Origin: Steinernema hermaphroditum
Taxonomy: Eukaryota; Nematoda; Chromadorea; Rhabditida; Steinernematidae
Reading direction: 5' to 3'
Length of the DNA: 64,000 nt
Assembly (NCBI GenBank): GCA_030435675.1
Contig: CM059625.1
Span: forward strand, 5,518,001-5,582,000
Of this stretch, positions 37,060-48,278 are shown one piece after another (position 1 is the stretch's first letter; each line of letters opens with the position of its first letter). Below the pieces are notes generated by a model. That model searched no databases, was not told the origin of the DNA, and worked only from the letters and a program-made list of their open reading frames with translations. Both the position numbers and the translations under genes were made by a program.

Positions 37060-37256
37060 GAACGCCCCATAAGGTCTGCAATATCACGGATCTGCAGTTC
37101 CACCGTTTCGCCAAGAAGGCCGTCATGACCGCCCAACCTTATAACGATCGCCGTGTCTTCTAAAAGACCTGGAACAACAGCCTCCAATGATGATTTCACG
37201 CTGTGCTCCTGCACCTCTATGGAAATCAGCTCTCCGCTTCTCTGATGCTTGTGCAA
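37060..37256 (-). repeat. Dispersed repeat R2, copy 2
   Basis: The minus frame is open (AIVIRLGGHDGLLGETVEL and so on) and aligns with the copy at 24870-25085. It lies downstream of array gene 3, only about 300 bp from R1 copy 3. Confidence 0.5.
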
Positions 37257-37549
37257 GCTTATCGAACCGCTGATCCAGGATATCGCCCCCAGCCGAAGGT
37301 AAAAGATGTGATGCCATAGAGGCGGGAAGATATTGGCGATTGGCGTCCAACAGTTCTACTTTTCTTTACATGGGAACATATGGCCAAAATTTCGATTGTC
37401 ATGGTGGGACGCATTTCTTTCTTTTTTTAGAAAACAACAACTTCTGACACCAGAGTCGTGACCTTAAAACGTATTACTGCGTATTGGTAACAACGTATAC
37501 AACATAAGTGATACTGTAGGCAATGTAATACAAAAATCACAATGGGCTT

Positions 37550-40167
37550 TTAAGAGTCAACTGTATAGTAGGAGAATCCATGTCTTTCCTTGAACTGCTG
37601 CTCGAAGAAGGCAAAATCGCTGGAGACTGATTCGTTTCCTCCGAACGTTGGGAGCGCCATTTGGATGGTGATTTGCGGAATGGCGATGGACTCGTCTGCT
37701 CCGTATTTCTTGGTCACGCAGTTACAGCAACACAATCGATACAGCCCTCTGCAAAGACACTTAGTCTACTTTAGTCTTCTACGTCTACCCTACTGAGGAT
37801 AACGGATTCGTCGGTGAAGAAAAACGAAGCAGACGATCACCGAAGCTATGCTGTGAAGTGCACACAGTAGTTTGATGGCTTCTTGCACGGTTGAGGATGT
37901 GTCGGAAATCCAAACTGTGACAACCTGTTCAGCAAGAAGAACGATGCTGCGCACGAAGAAAAGGGAATTCATCGCGATGAAGACGGTCAACCCATTCATA
38001 ACTTCTGATAATTTGAATCGAATGTAATGATCGCGCTCATGCATTTCGGCTTGCTTTCTAAGAGGACTGCATTAGATTTGATCGAATAACGGGATTCCAC
38101 CTTCGTGCTGTGGCAATAGTAGCCAAGGCCACGATCAGAATTGTAAGTCCGCCGAAAAGAGGCAGAGATGCGTAGATAAAAGCTCCAATAACCATCGGTG
38201 GACTGAGGAAACCGCTATTCGTAAGGGAATCCAAGGAGCATTCGGGAAGATTGGCGTTTTCCTTCGTAAATAGGAGGATAGGAAGTAGGATAAGTGGAAC
38301 TATTAGGAGAAAGTACTAAAATAAGCTCTTTGTTTTGATAGGTGGGTGCAGACCTACCGGCGCTATCAGGCAAACGATCACATAGGCAGTTCTCTTTTCA
38401 GTCGAACTTTGAGCGTTGATGTGACACAACAACGAATGCATTCTTTCCAGTACAATCAAGAGGTACATCACAGAGATCGGGCAGAGCATCACATTGGGCA
38501 GCACTTGATTTAAAACGCAACTTTTCGCGGCAACCATCTTAAATTTGTGTCTAAACTTATTAACCTTTTGTATTGTGTCTTACAGAGTTGTGAAAGGCAG
38601 TGTTCCAAGTGACGATTAGTCGAGCGCCGAAGAAAAGGCCGTCAATGCCCTGGAGAATCATTAGGTTAATGGCAAGCGACTTCGAGTTCGATCCGAAGAA
38701 TGTCGTGTACCTGGAACGGGGAAAACGTTGGTAACATTCACACAATTACGTATGGATGTAGTACGGTAGACGTCTATGCTTCTACAGTAACCTGGCTCGA
38801 ATATTTTCGTTGCCTATACTGGTCAACTAATGACGCAATCCTATTGTCTGCATGTCTGAGCGAGACAATAGTTAAGAAAACAGTTAATTATTACTGGAAA
38901 GCAGCCATGGTAGAAGGTAATGTTCCCACACTATTTCTCTTGTTTAACATATCGAGATTGCCGATAAGAAATAGCGGTAAAATTTATTTCAAGAAGCCTG
39001 TATGGTCATGCTGGAGTCACAACGTTGTAGTTCTAGAACGCTTTTGAGCTGAGGAGCTATTATTGTGGAACCTCCCTGATCCAAATTACAGTGACACCTA
39101 CAATTCTAGAAGGGTTTAGGAAGATGCTGTGTAGAGTATTTACACTCTGTTCATGCGTCAAATGTAACTGTTAGCTAGAATGGGCTAACCTTTTTGTAAC
39201 AAAACAGAGCACCAAGGCCGTTCGGTCAAGAAGATCAAGGAGAAATCCAACCAAAAAGTGTTCGTAACTGACAAGGGACCGGTCAATCATGTAACGCTAA
39301 GATCGATGTGAGACTAGAGGCCAACGGTGGTCCCTGTGCAAAATATTAGATGCCCTAACGTGCTCTATGTCCGTCAAAAGAGATATCAGTTTCTCACTGG
39401 CGATTCCCAAGAGACCCAGTGTACACTTAACGAGCATCAGGTAGTCGGATCGCGATTTTTCAGACGGTTTCCTTAGGTAGTATGTATGAACACTTTCCAA
39501 CAAAAACAAAATTCTGAGCTTAAGTATAGATTGGGTCATTAGGAAATCATCGGTGAGACGCGATGCTACGTTGGTGAGAAAGGATATCGCATCTCCTTTG
39601 ACGGATATAGAGTGCGTTAGGGCATCTAATATTTTGCACCGTTAATATACTAACCTAGGCCTGTCACTTGTCCCTAGTCTCGCGTCGTTACATGATTGAC
39701 CGTTCCCTTGTGAGATGTACACAGTTATTTGTCACTTGGGAACAGTTCAAGGTGATTTTTAAGTTGTGAGACAAGGACACGGAAACAGTAGTATCCAGTG
39801 GCATTGTACATCCATTTCTGAATCCCTTTCAATCCCCAAGCATCTATATATACCCTATGCGAAAAGTAAAGTACTTTCGCTACAAGAAGTTGGAAAACCC
39901 GAATGTAAGAGGAGGACAGTGAATAGGGAAGCCCTTGAGTCTTAAGAGATAAAACCATTCATTGGAAGTAATAAGACTAAAGTCCGTTGCACTTACCTGA
40001 TGCCTAAAGCCATCAGAAAGGAGAGCAGAGTGCCAAGAAAGCCAACGATGGCCCCGGCCACCTTGAGAATCGTCACGATGACGAGCATCACTGCAAACGA
40101 AACTAGCAAAACAGCAGAAAACAGCAGACGCACCTTTGGGCAGTGAGTTTCGGCAGGCAGTGAAACT
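37550..40167 (-). CDS. Serpentine receptor, Sre-like, array gene 3 (5' end unresolved)
   Basis: Predicted 7TM receptor, at least 370 residues. Exons found: 40167-40134, 40090-39997, 38710-38584, 38537-38358, 38315-38101, 38057-37794, 37748-37550. TM1 ILKVAGAIVGFLGTLLSFLM; TM2 exon RYTTFFGSNSKSLAINLMIL; TM3 with CVLNQVLPN and LIVLERMHSLL; TM4-TM5 YFLLIVPLILLPILLF; TM6 and TM7 are fused in one exon where its neighbours have three. The tail is long, starts with a cysteine cluster (YRLCCCNC, possibly palmitoylated) and ends FSYYTVDS. Exon lengths 127 and 180 match genes 4 and 5. The start is uncertain: an open frame with ATG at 40316 reads through the first intron, but the spliced phase favours SFTACRNSLPK upstream of TM1. 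A small N-terminal exon may be missing. Confidence 0.72.
39271..39711. mobile_element. Element with long terminal inverted repeats (MITE-like)
   Basis: The left arm (about 39271-39405) and the reverse complement of the right arm (about 39545-39711) share ACAAGGGA, CGGTCAATCATGTAACG, TGCAAAATATTAGATGCCCT and TATCCGTCAAA-like blocks in order. The ends read ACAAGGGA and TCCCTTGT. No coding frame is present. It lies within the 1.3-kb intron after the TM1 exon of array gene 3. A clear target duplication is not visible. Confidence 0.75.
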
Positions 40168-40316
40168 CTATGCACTCGTCCGTGAAACGCAGCGACGAGA
40201 GAAATCTGCGAGAGGGTCGTGGATGAGCGCCACCCCTCAGTTGTTGCTTCAATGCAAAACAGGGAGATTAGGCTGAAAAAAGACGAGATGGAGTTGGCGT
40301 TCCGTTTCGGAAACAT

Positions 40317-41775
40317 TTCGGGATCGGCGCTTTTTTAGACAAGAGTTGTAACGGAACATTACTGAACTCTACTCACATCAGTCACTTTACAAAGGAAAAG
40401 AGTTTTATCCGAACAGATTTGAGGAATCGTCGATTGTATCTCCGTTAAATAACGAAGGAAAATGAATTGGGAACCGCGTCACCGTCACCACCTCATACAA
40501 AAGATGAAAACAACTGGAAACTCGGGAAAATTGGAGTTACATCGATTCCTAGCCAAATTACGTCCTGGATAGATAGATGCACTCTGTTGCAAGTGACTTT
40601 GGTTGACTTTAAAAGGATCCACTCGACACGCCTATCGGCCGGCTCTTTGTGAACTTTTGAATGAACTTTTAATGAGTGAATGAGGATATCTCTGACATTG
40701 GGCACTGTGCATCATGGTAAATGATAAAAACGAAAAAGCACAAGAAGGCATCGAGTGGCGAACTGTGGTCCATTCCTGAATCGGTTTGTCCGCTTACGTA
40801 ACCGAATAAATGAATCGCCGTTTTTTTCTCACGATGTTCTGCACGCCAACAGCAAAGAGTAAACCCTCACCATCACGGGATGCTGACGACGGAGGAGTTA
40901 TTTGTCAACAAAAGTTCGATGGATTTTGGACCCATCACATGTATGTACAGTAGTAAAGGGGGCGACCTCAGTGGAGTGCGGAGAGTATTGGAACAAGCCT
41001 GTAAGAACGATGTTTCTCGGACTTTGTCACAACCCTATTCGGGCTATCTCGTTGTCACATTTCGTTTCGCATCAGATAGAAAGACTTGGGTACTGTATAT
41101 ATACGAATGAAGCCAAGTTTTCACATGCGCATAACATCGGTTTCGAGTAGTCAAGTCTTTACCCTTCCTTTGCGAGGGAAGAATTGTAGGAGACCTAATG
41201 AGATAACAAATTTCTAGGTCCCTGCAGAAAGATAGGTCCTAGACGTTACTTGCTCGTGACGTCGTTGTCATCTGGTGAGATTTCTTACCATTTCAAGCTC
41301 TTCAAACGACTACCGTATATGCGTCGTTCTTCTTACAATTAATGAAGCTGCAGTACTCATCCTAAAAGTTTTTCTTTGTGTGTACTTTTTGCGTATCTGA
41401 GTGAATCTACCTTCTTTGTTCCAAAATTGCAATCAAATTCAGTAGTCGCCCTTTATCTATGAGACCAGATCTTCCTTCTTCTTCTATTCACCTTTTCCAC
41501 CCAACTCTACGTAATAATCAATGTGTCTACGGAATTCCTCCTTTGTGACTCATTGCTCTGGCAGGTGTCAATGGTTTCGAGTCCAATTTCTCATGCCTCG
41601 AGACTATTTAGTACGCTGCCTACGCAACACCATGATTGTTCCGGCATAGACAGTAATTAAAAATTGGCTGAAAGAATATGAACTATTATTGTTAGACCAT
41701 TGTCGTTAATGGGAATTTTGAGAGACGGTCTTATCTTTAGAAAGAGCTCGTCTTTTTGGTGTATTTTAAAGTGAG
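40317..41775. other. Gap between array genes 2 and 3
   Basis: No gene supported. Overlapping frames at 40880-41150 on the plus strand carry no motif. Confidence 0.4.
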
Positions 41776-41781
41776 TTTATT
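41776..41781 (-). terminator. Poly(A) signal of array gene 2
   Basis: AATAAA on the minus strand lies about 85 nt beyond the stop at 41866. Confidence 0.5.
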
Positions 41782-41865
41782 ACGAAAACAAACGAAATTG
41801 TTGTGCAGTGAAAGTGCTCCTGCAAATAACTTAAATTACATTGAAAAACGTATTGTTGAAGTCGT

Positions 41866-44631
41866 TCAAGACAGAGAAGTCGTGGTCTTCCTTTCATATG
41901 CCTTGTCCCAGACTGTGATGAGAGTCTCGAAGTGCTGTCCAAAACCGGGACCGTAGTTTTTCGAAGCCACTTCCGGATCCTGTTGAACGGCCTGCGTGCT
42001 CGGCTTCGGTCGGCAACAGTATGTAAAAAATCTAAAGGACCTTGCCTGCCACATATTCACTTATGTTTAGCGTACCTCATTAAGATAGTGAGCTTCATGT
42101 ACTGTTGACAGAAGAGCGATGTCGAGACGGAGACGGCAATTCCGAAGACCGGCACCATCATCGTCGTGATCTCCGTGAAGACGATGCTGAGGGTGTCGCT
42201 AATTTCAATGGGCGAAAAGTTGGCGACAGTATGCGGCGCATAAGTGATTATCTGCAGCAGGATGAAGCTAAGGCAAAGCCAGAGGATGATCGACGATGAC
42301 CGCAAGTTTTCCGCTAGTTGATGGCGAGTGGTCAGGTCGTACTCGTTTTTCGAGAGGTACCGTCTGAAACCGCTTTTTTGGACACTCATGATCATGGTAT
42401 ATGCTACCTTTTGATGGTAGGAAGAAGGTAGTATAATGTTATAGAAGCGAAAAGTACAATTCCCGTGACAACAATCATGTAAAATTCGATGGTGCTCTCC
42501 CAGATCTTGGATGCTGGGTCGTGAAGAGAGAATGAATTGCGGCCGTTGCAGTACAAGACGAACACATCGTTTCTGTGCCACAACTCTGTGGTCTCGCCGA
42601 CAAACAACCAGATTTGTATCCCTGAGGGAGCGTACTGAACGAATGAACATGTTTAAAGTTCATAAGTACTAGCATAACTTACCGATATCACAAATGCCAG
42701 AAGCAAAAGCGCTCGACTGACCATCTTCTTGTAGCATCTATAGAAGAGGGCGGCCACGATGCGCTCCACGACTAGCACTACCATGGTCGAGCCGATCGAG
42801 TAGAAAAAGAGTTTAGGCGTCTCCGTCGATAGGTGACAGGCAAAGGCCGACTGGAGGAAGTCCGACGTCGTCTGAGGATTACTGTAGCTGAGGATGTTTT
42901 TGGCGAGTTTCTTACCTTGTACACGAAGAATCGATTGATCAGTACGTAGAAGAGACGGGTGACCATTCCGATGCAACGAAGGATAACGAGGAAGATAAGA
43001 TTCAGAAGAAGAGGGGTGAGGTTCTCGTGAAAAAGAGCGCGTCCTCTGAAATACCATTGTACTTATTAGTGATGTGTAATGTGACAACATCGTTCTCTCT
43101 TCTCAGTCTACTGCAAACTGTTTGTATGATTGTTTTCGTGTTATTTGGGTTTTATAGTAGTAATACAATGCAAAAATAGATTAAAAATTTCGGCCTACTA
43201 CATTTCTGACTTCTGAAGTAATTCCTTGTAAAGTTGTAGTCATCAGTTGGACGTTTAAGCACTTCATTGAATCACTTTCGCTCAATTGTTCCCTAATCCA
43301 TGCACTTTCATCTTCACTCTTATCCAACCCACGTTTTCCCTTTCAAACCGTCGATCCTGTATGCTAATCCTGATACTTTCCGTATCCTGCTCTTAATGGC
43401 ACTCCGTTTTTCATCGCCTTTTCATTGCTGTCCATGTCAGGTACCGTAGTGGAGACGTGACATTTGAGTGCGCAACTTGAATATAACCCTTTGCTAGCAA
43501 GCGTTTAAAACCACTAAATATAGATTTCGTTGCAATCGGCCTTTTTGGCGATTACGCGGAATTATCAAGTACAGGTTCGTTGAATGACGGCTATTTATAG
43601 GAAGCGTTTAACCTGTGGACACACATTTCTAATACTAAAACGAACACTGTTCCAGCAGAACGCAGCTGTGTCGGCGAAATGTCGCTGAGCAGTGAACATC
43701 TCCGAGAAATTACAGTAATTTTGGTCCATGAGGTTACCTTTAAGTCGAGGCAAACAAGGATAATTGGTTTGACTCTTTGTTTTGCTTTGATATGGTCATT
43801 GAGAAACATCGTCTAATTGAAAAACATTGATATCAAATTGAGCATAACTAACGTCGATGTCTTGAGAATTTTGAAGGTGTGGGCGTACAGAATCCGGCCG
43901 CATCCACAGCTAAATTTAAGGCGAATGTTTCAATAAAATTATGAAAAGAGGATAATTCCATTTGCAAATTGAAACATTAAGTTCTTTTGTTGAACTATGT
44001 TTAATAGTAGGCGCAGACAGTTGATGCAACAGGCAGCTCTCTCAAAGTTGTCACCCAAGTAATAGAATCTACCCTGGGTGTTCAATCTGCCCGCAGATAG
44101 ATCACTCACAAAAGGTACTTATTTTGCTCCCATTGTAGAGGAAATCCCACATTTCAGGATACGGGTCCCAAACCTTTTTCACTTATTGGCTATTCATAGA
44201 ACATCCCTATGAGGCTCAACTTGTGAGGGGATGGAACAAGCCTTAATTCCAATATCAAAGTTTTGCTTAGCTTTTCCTCTTTTTTAAAAATTTGAGATAT
44301 TTTAGCAAGTAGGGAAATACTAAGATGGACTGTCATTAAAGTGATGATCACCTACTATCACCTAAGAACCTAACCGTCTACTACGGACCAAATTCACATA
44401 AGAATAAGAAACCAACTTCGTTAGTACGACGATGCATCCTGACATGAAGAAAATGGACACGATGGCGAGGGCCAAAGTGGAGATCTCGACGGAGTTCACC
44501 CACACGCTAGTCTGGAGTTCGAAAGCCCTCTTGGCAAGCGCAGGAGACGTTCCGTTAACGACGAAGTTCTGCACCGACGACAGCGAGTCGAGGTAAGGTC
44601 CAAACATCATGCTTACCTTCAGGCCGTCCAT
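41866..44631 (-). CDS. Serpentine receptor, Sre-like, array gene 2
   Basis: Predicted 388-residue 7TM chemoreceptor. Exons: 44631-44617, 44568-44417, 43045-42916, 42871-42683, 42634-42408, 42363-42076, 42031-41866. N-terminus MDGLK then NFVVNGTS (N-glycosylation site). TM1 ISTLALAIVSIFFMSGCIVV, then ALFHENLTPLL, the FHxNL block of this superfamily. TM3 has AFACHLSTETPK and VVLVVERIVAALFYRCYKK, the ERxxA motif. TM5 FYMIVVTGIVLFASITLYYL. TM6 is preceded by LTTRHQLAENLR, the classic LTxRxQxxENxR motif. TM7 EITTMMVPVFGIAVSVSTS, then a tail RFFTYCCRPKPS. The exons of 152 and 189 nt are the same length as those of array gene 1. The longest intron (1.37 kb) again follows the TM1 exon; its donor is GTTGGT. 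Confidence 0.87.
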
Positions 44632-44742
44632 GTTAGAGCGACGAAAGCAGGTTCGCAAAGTTGACGCAAGCGATTGACTTCGCGTCTGTGGGAAAAAAGC
44701 GTTCCCGCCTCGCGAACGGCCGTTTGCCTCTTAGACAACGCC

Positions 44743-44751
44743 CTTTTTATA
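44743..44751 (-). promoter_or_regulatory. TATA-like element of array gene 2
   Basis: The minus strand reads TATAAAAAG about 115 nt before the ATG at 44631. Confidence 0.45.
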
Positions 44752-45653
44752 CGTATACGGTACGAAAACAATGGAGATGCAACAAAAGATGCTTTCAGAA
44801 AAGGGATATTACTTCTTCGGAGCGGATTTCCACATGTTGTTGAATACAACGAAGTAGTCGTCGCCGCTGTTTTTGAAGCCTGCGAGGCCAACGGGTGTTA
44901 TAGCCTGGACGGATGTCGTCATGTTCCGTTTAAAGAGGTCTCTGCAAAACGAAATTTATGAAATTAACTAATAGGAGATCAATGGAGGACATGATGCTTC
45001 TTAGATGTCCTAGATGATCATGATCACTTTGATCATTCGCTGAGTGAGATGTCAAGGGGTGTTCTACGGTATAAGACAGCTGACTTAAATGAACGCTTAT
45101 TAAACGTAGGTTGGCCGCCTGTCGTAAAGAGAACTTTGGGATTAGCCGATCTGAAGGTATAACACTGATGGGTAATGATGTTATACAATATTGTTTTTTA
45201 ATCTTCAGTAAATAGCCATAAAAAGAGACTGGAACTACCGTTGCAATTGAGCAGTATTTTGTATTAATCCATGTAGTGCCACCCACGCTTGCTTGCCAGA
45301 AAGCTCACCGTAGAATGGAGCCCTTGAGCCCTCGATTCCTTCATTTTTTCATGAACCGATCATATTCCTCGAACGCACTGTGATTACCATTGAAATAGTC
45401 GCTTTTTCCGTGTTATTTTGTTGTTTCGTAACTCCAACAAACAACATTCTAGCCAAGCAAACAACACCGATATAATTGTTGGCTTCATAGAACGGGTTCC
45501 ATTGTCCTTCCGTCATAATTGTTGCAGCAATTTAAGACAATTTTCTCACTGTTTGTCAGCGGCCCCTATCATCACCTCTCGAAACAAGATGTCAGTGAAA
45601 ATTGAGGATAATTGGGATCACTTGCGTTTCAAGCATCGCTACGTTCCTCGGGA
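44752..45653. other. Gap between array genes 1 and 2
   Basis: No gene supported. The frames at 44930-45286 (minus) and 45418-45732 (plus) have no motif. The second overlaps the last exon of array gene 1 antisense. Confidence 0.4.
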
Positions 45654-48278
45654 TCAAGCATCAGCTATGAGGGGAATCTCTTTTATGCTAGGGATGCGCC
45701 GAAATGCGTCCGTCGGAACAAGGAACTTCTGAGGCGCTGTGGCGTCATCGCTGTCGGCCAGCTTGAACACGCGCCTGAGGGCTGTCGGCGGCTCCCATGG
45801 TGCCGTTGTCACAAACAAGGCTCGAGACCGCGACAATCGCACGGTCAACCCATGGGTAGGTTCGATTCCACGAACACGCTTGCGTCACAGTGCGTCCAAG
45901 GCCTACCTGAGCATGTGAAAATGCTTTTGTCCCTTGTAGATTGCGATTACTGGGAAGGCGACGGAGAAAATCGGGACCCACAGGCTTGTCAACTCCTTAA
46001 CATACGTAACATGATGAGAAAAACTTGACTCAATGTTTGTACCTTGTAAATGGCGAACGCCAGCTGTTCGTCATCGAAGGAGGACGTAATATTGTTCTTA
46101 AAATAGAACGAAACGCTTGGGACGAGATTCAGGATGGCGAAGGTGAAGGCGATGGGAATGACGAATTCCGTCGTGAGATAGTTCTCCTCTACCTGACACG
46201 AAATCATTATGTGTTAGCTTGTAAAGTATAGGCTTACTTGAAATCGAGCTGTTAATGTGTGCCTGCGTTTGTGAGTCTTGATCAAGCTAGAAAGTATGCG
46301 TATGGAATCTACTAAACAAGAACCGACGCCTACCCACGCAGTTTCCAATTGTAGAAGCGCATGCCGATGAACGCGACGAGAGTGAGAAAGACGGTGACCG
46401 CCATGAAGATAGCGACTCCACTGCTGAAGTCGGGGTTTTCAGGGATGATCGCGTCGGTGACTACGGAGCTACAGTAGGCTACATATCGAGTGTTCGAGTG
46501 CCGAATTTCAATGGCGGCTTTGATATAGACAGCGATGTTGTAGAACATCGGAAGGTACTGAAAACAACATTTAAGTTGAGAATCTCGAAGATTCCAGCTG
46601 CAGGCTTCAGTCTTTTATCGGAAAGGACAAACAGTGGTCACTTTTTGTTCCGCATGACTCATTTGTTTTGTCCTTCACGGTTTAATCAAGACCTTGAATT
46701 TTATATCACGTTCCATGCGTCCGTTGGGCAGGTGATAATTATGCCCATGTCTACCTTCAAAACTTACTATTATGACGAAAGCGATGATTCGACACGCCAA
46801 CAGATTACGGTGCTCGTAGTGATGGTAGCGAACGGACGCGTAGATTCGCTCGACGGTGATTACGGCGAAGTTCACGACGATCGGATAGTAGGCCATGCGA
46901 GTGACGCCCGTTTCGAACAGACAGTACGAGAAAGTAACCATATAGTCACATGGTGTCTGCAAATTGTTTTCATCATTTTTCATTTCTCGAATTGTGTAGA
47001 AGGCTACTGTTTTTACGATGCTCCATTTTGCTCTTTCGTGACGTAGTGAGCGTCATAGTAGAACTTACAAACAGTCACGGGTGGCTAATTGGCGTTTCGA
47101 AACGTTTCAACATAAATTTCAATGCGAGGATTCAATGTAGCATCAGCGCATTATTTCCGCTCATTGCGGATGATCAACTCTAAGGACGTGAAGCGTATGC
47201 TTTCTCTTGATGAGATGGATTTCGATTTTGAGGGGTTTTCAGGAATCGCCATCCAAGAGGGGAGTAATCAAAAGATTCAGGCGCTATTGTTTTTTTACAT
47301 CGAATTTCGCAGAGTTGGCTGCTGATGAACTTAGAGTTTATCCAAGTCGTCTTCGCCAGAATTTGGCTTTTGAAAACGTTTTATCCCATTGTGTTCGCAA
47401 GGTCTTTACGATCTTCCTACGTCAAAAGACGGTCAAAACACTTAGCTCCTGTCAGGAAGATTTTTAAATCCTGTGCTCTCTTGTTTTTATGTCAGTACTT
47501 TACTTTCTGATAAACACAAGGGGGTTGCGATGTTTCGTATCCGCTTCTTCTGCTTCGCCAACGATCACGGGAGCAATTTGACCGATGTCTCTGCATCGCT
47601 GACTTCTCTTTTGTGTGGAAACCGATCCACAAAGATGTCCTGGCGGTGTTTGATCCTCGAAGTCCGATGGTCTTTTGTGTGTCTCTTTTGTCTTTTATGT
47701 GAGGAAGTGGTACGTGAAAAGAGGAGATCGGTTCGGACATCAAAATTTGGTGCACTAATAAATCCGAATACCGCTTTGTGCGCTGATTTTGAGGGGACAA
47801 ACAAACTTTAGTCATCGGCTCGTAAGCTCAATGACTTCGGCTGTGATAATCCCGTTCTCAATAGGAGGATTACTTACACGAGCTCTCACATGCAGGTAGA
47901 TGTTTGACGCCGATCGCATCAGGGTCCACGTAGTTCGGAATGCGATGAGGAAGGTGATATTGAGGAAGAGGGCACGGATGTTGGGGTGAAGAGCGCGGAG
48001 CCGCCTGTTTCTGAAATTCAATAGGACGACGCATCTCGTGATTTATATTAAATTTTGTGAATACCTAAACAATAATAGGAAGAACAAAGCCATGAGAATG
48101 AGACCGATGATGTCCAGGAAGATGATCGACGCGTGCTGTGCGAGAAACCAGGGGTTGGCCAAGATCTTTTGAGCCATTGCGCAGGCATGTTCAGTTTTGT
48201 TCTCGTACACGAAGTGCTAAAGTGGTTAGTATCAATAGAAAACGAAAAAAAAAAGAAAAAACAGACCTCAATATCCAT
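45654..48278 (-). CDS. Serpentine receptor, Sre-like, array gene 1
   Basis: Predicted 372-residue 7TM chemoreceptor, first in the array by transcription direction. Exons: 48278-48267, 48216-48065, 48010-47878, 46956-46768, 46557-46334, 46286-46238, 46192-46043, 45995-45907, 45774-45654. Start MDIE; N-glycosylation site ENKT; TM1 ASIIFLDIIGLILMALFFLL; RALHPNIRALFLN; TM3 with AVITVERIYASVRYHHYE, the ERxxA...YE motif of Sre-like receptors; TM5 FMAVTVFLTLVAFIGMRF; HTLTARFQVEEN before TM6 (FVIPIAFTFAILNLV); TM7 LWVPIFSVAFPVIAIY; tail ending IKEIPLIADA. The tail acceptor at 45775 was chosen because it is the only one keeping frame past the TAG that overlaps the donor. The first donor is the weak GTCTGT. 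Confidence 0.88.

Noticed and set aside
45840..45880. tRNA gene suggested by a B-box-like GGTTCGATTCC
   Set aside because: The flanking bases cannot form a T stem and no A box lies at the right distance. It lies in the last intron of array gene 1.
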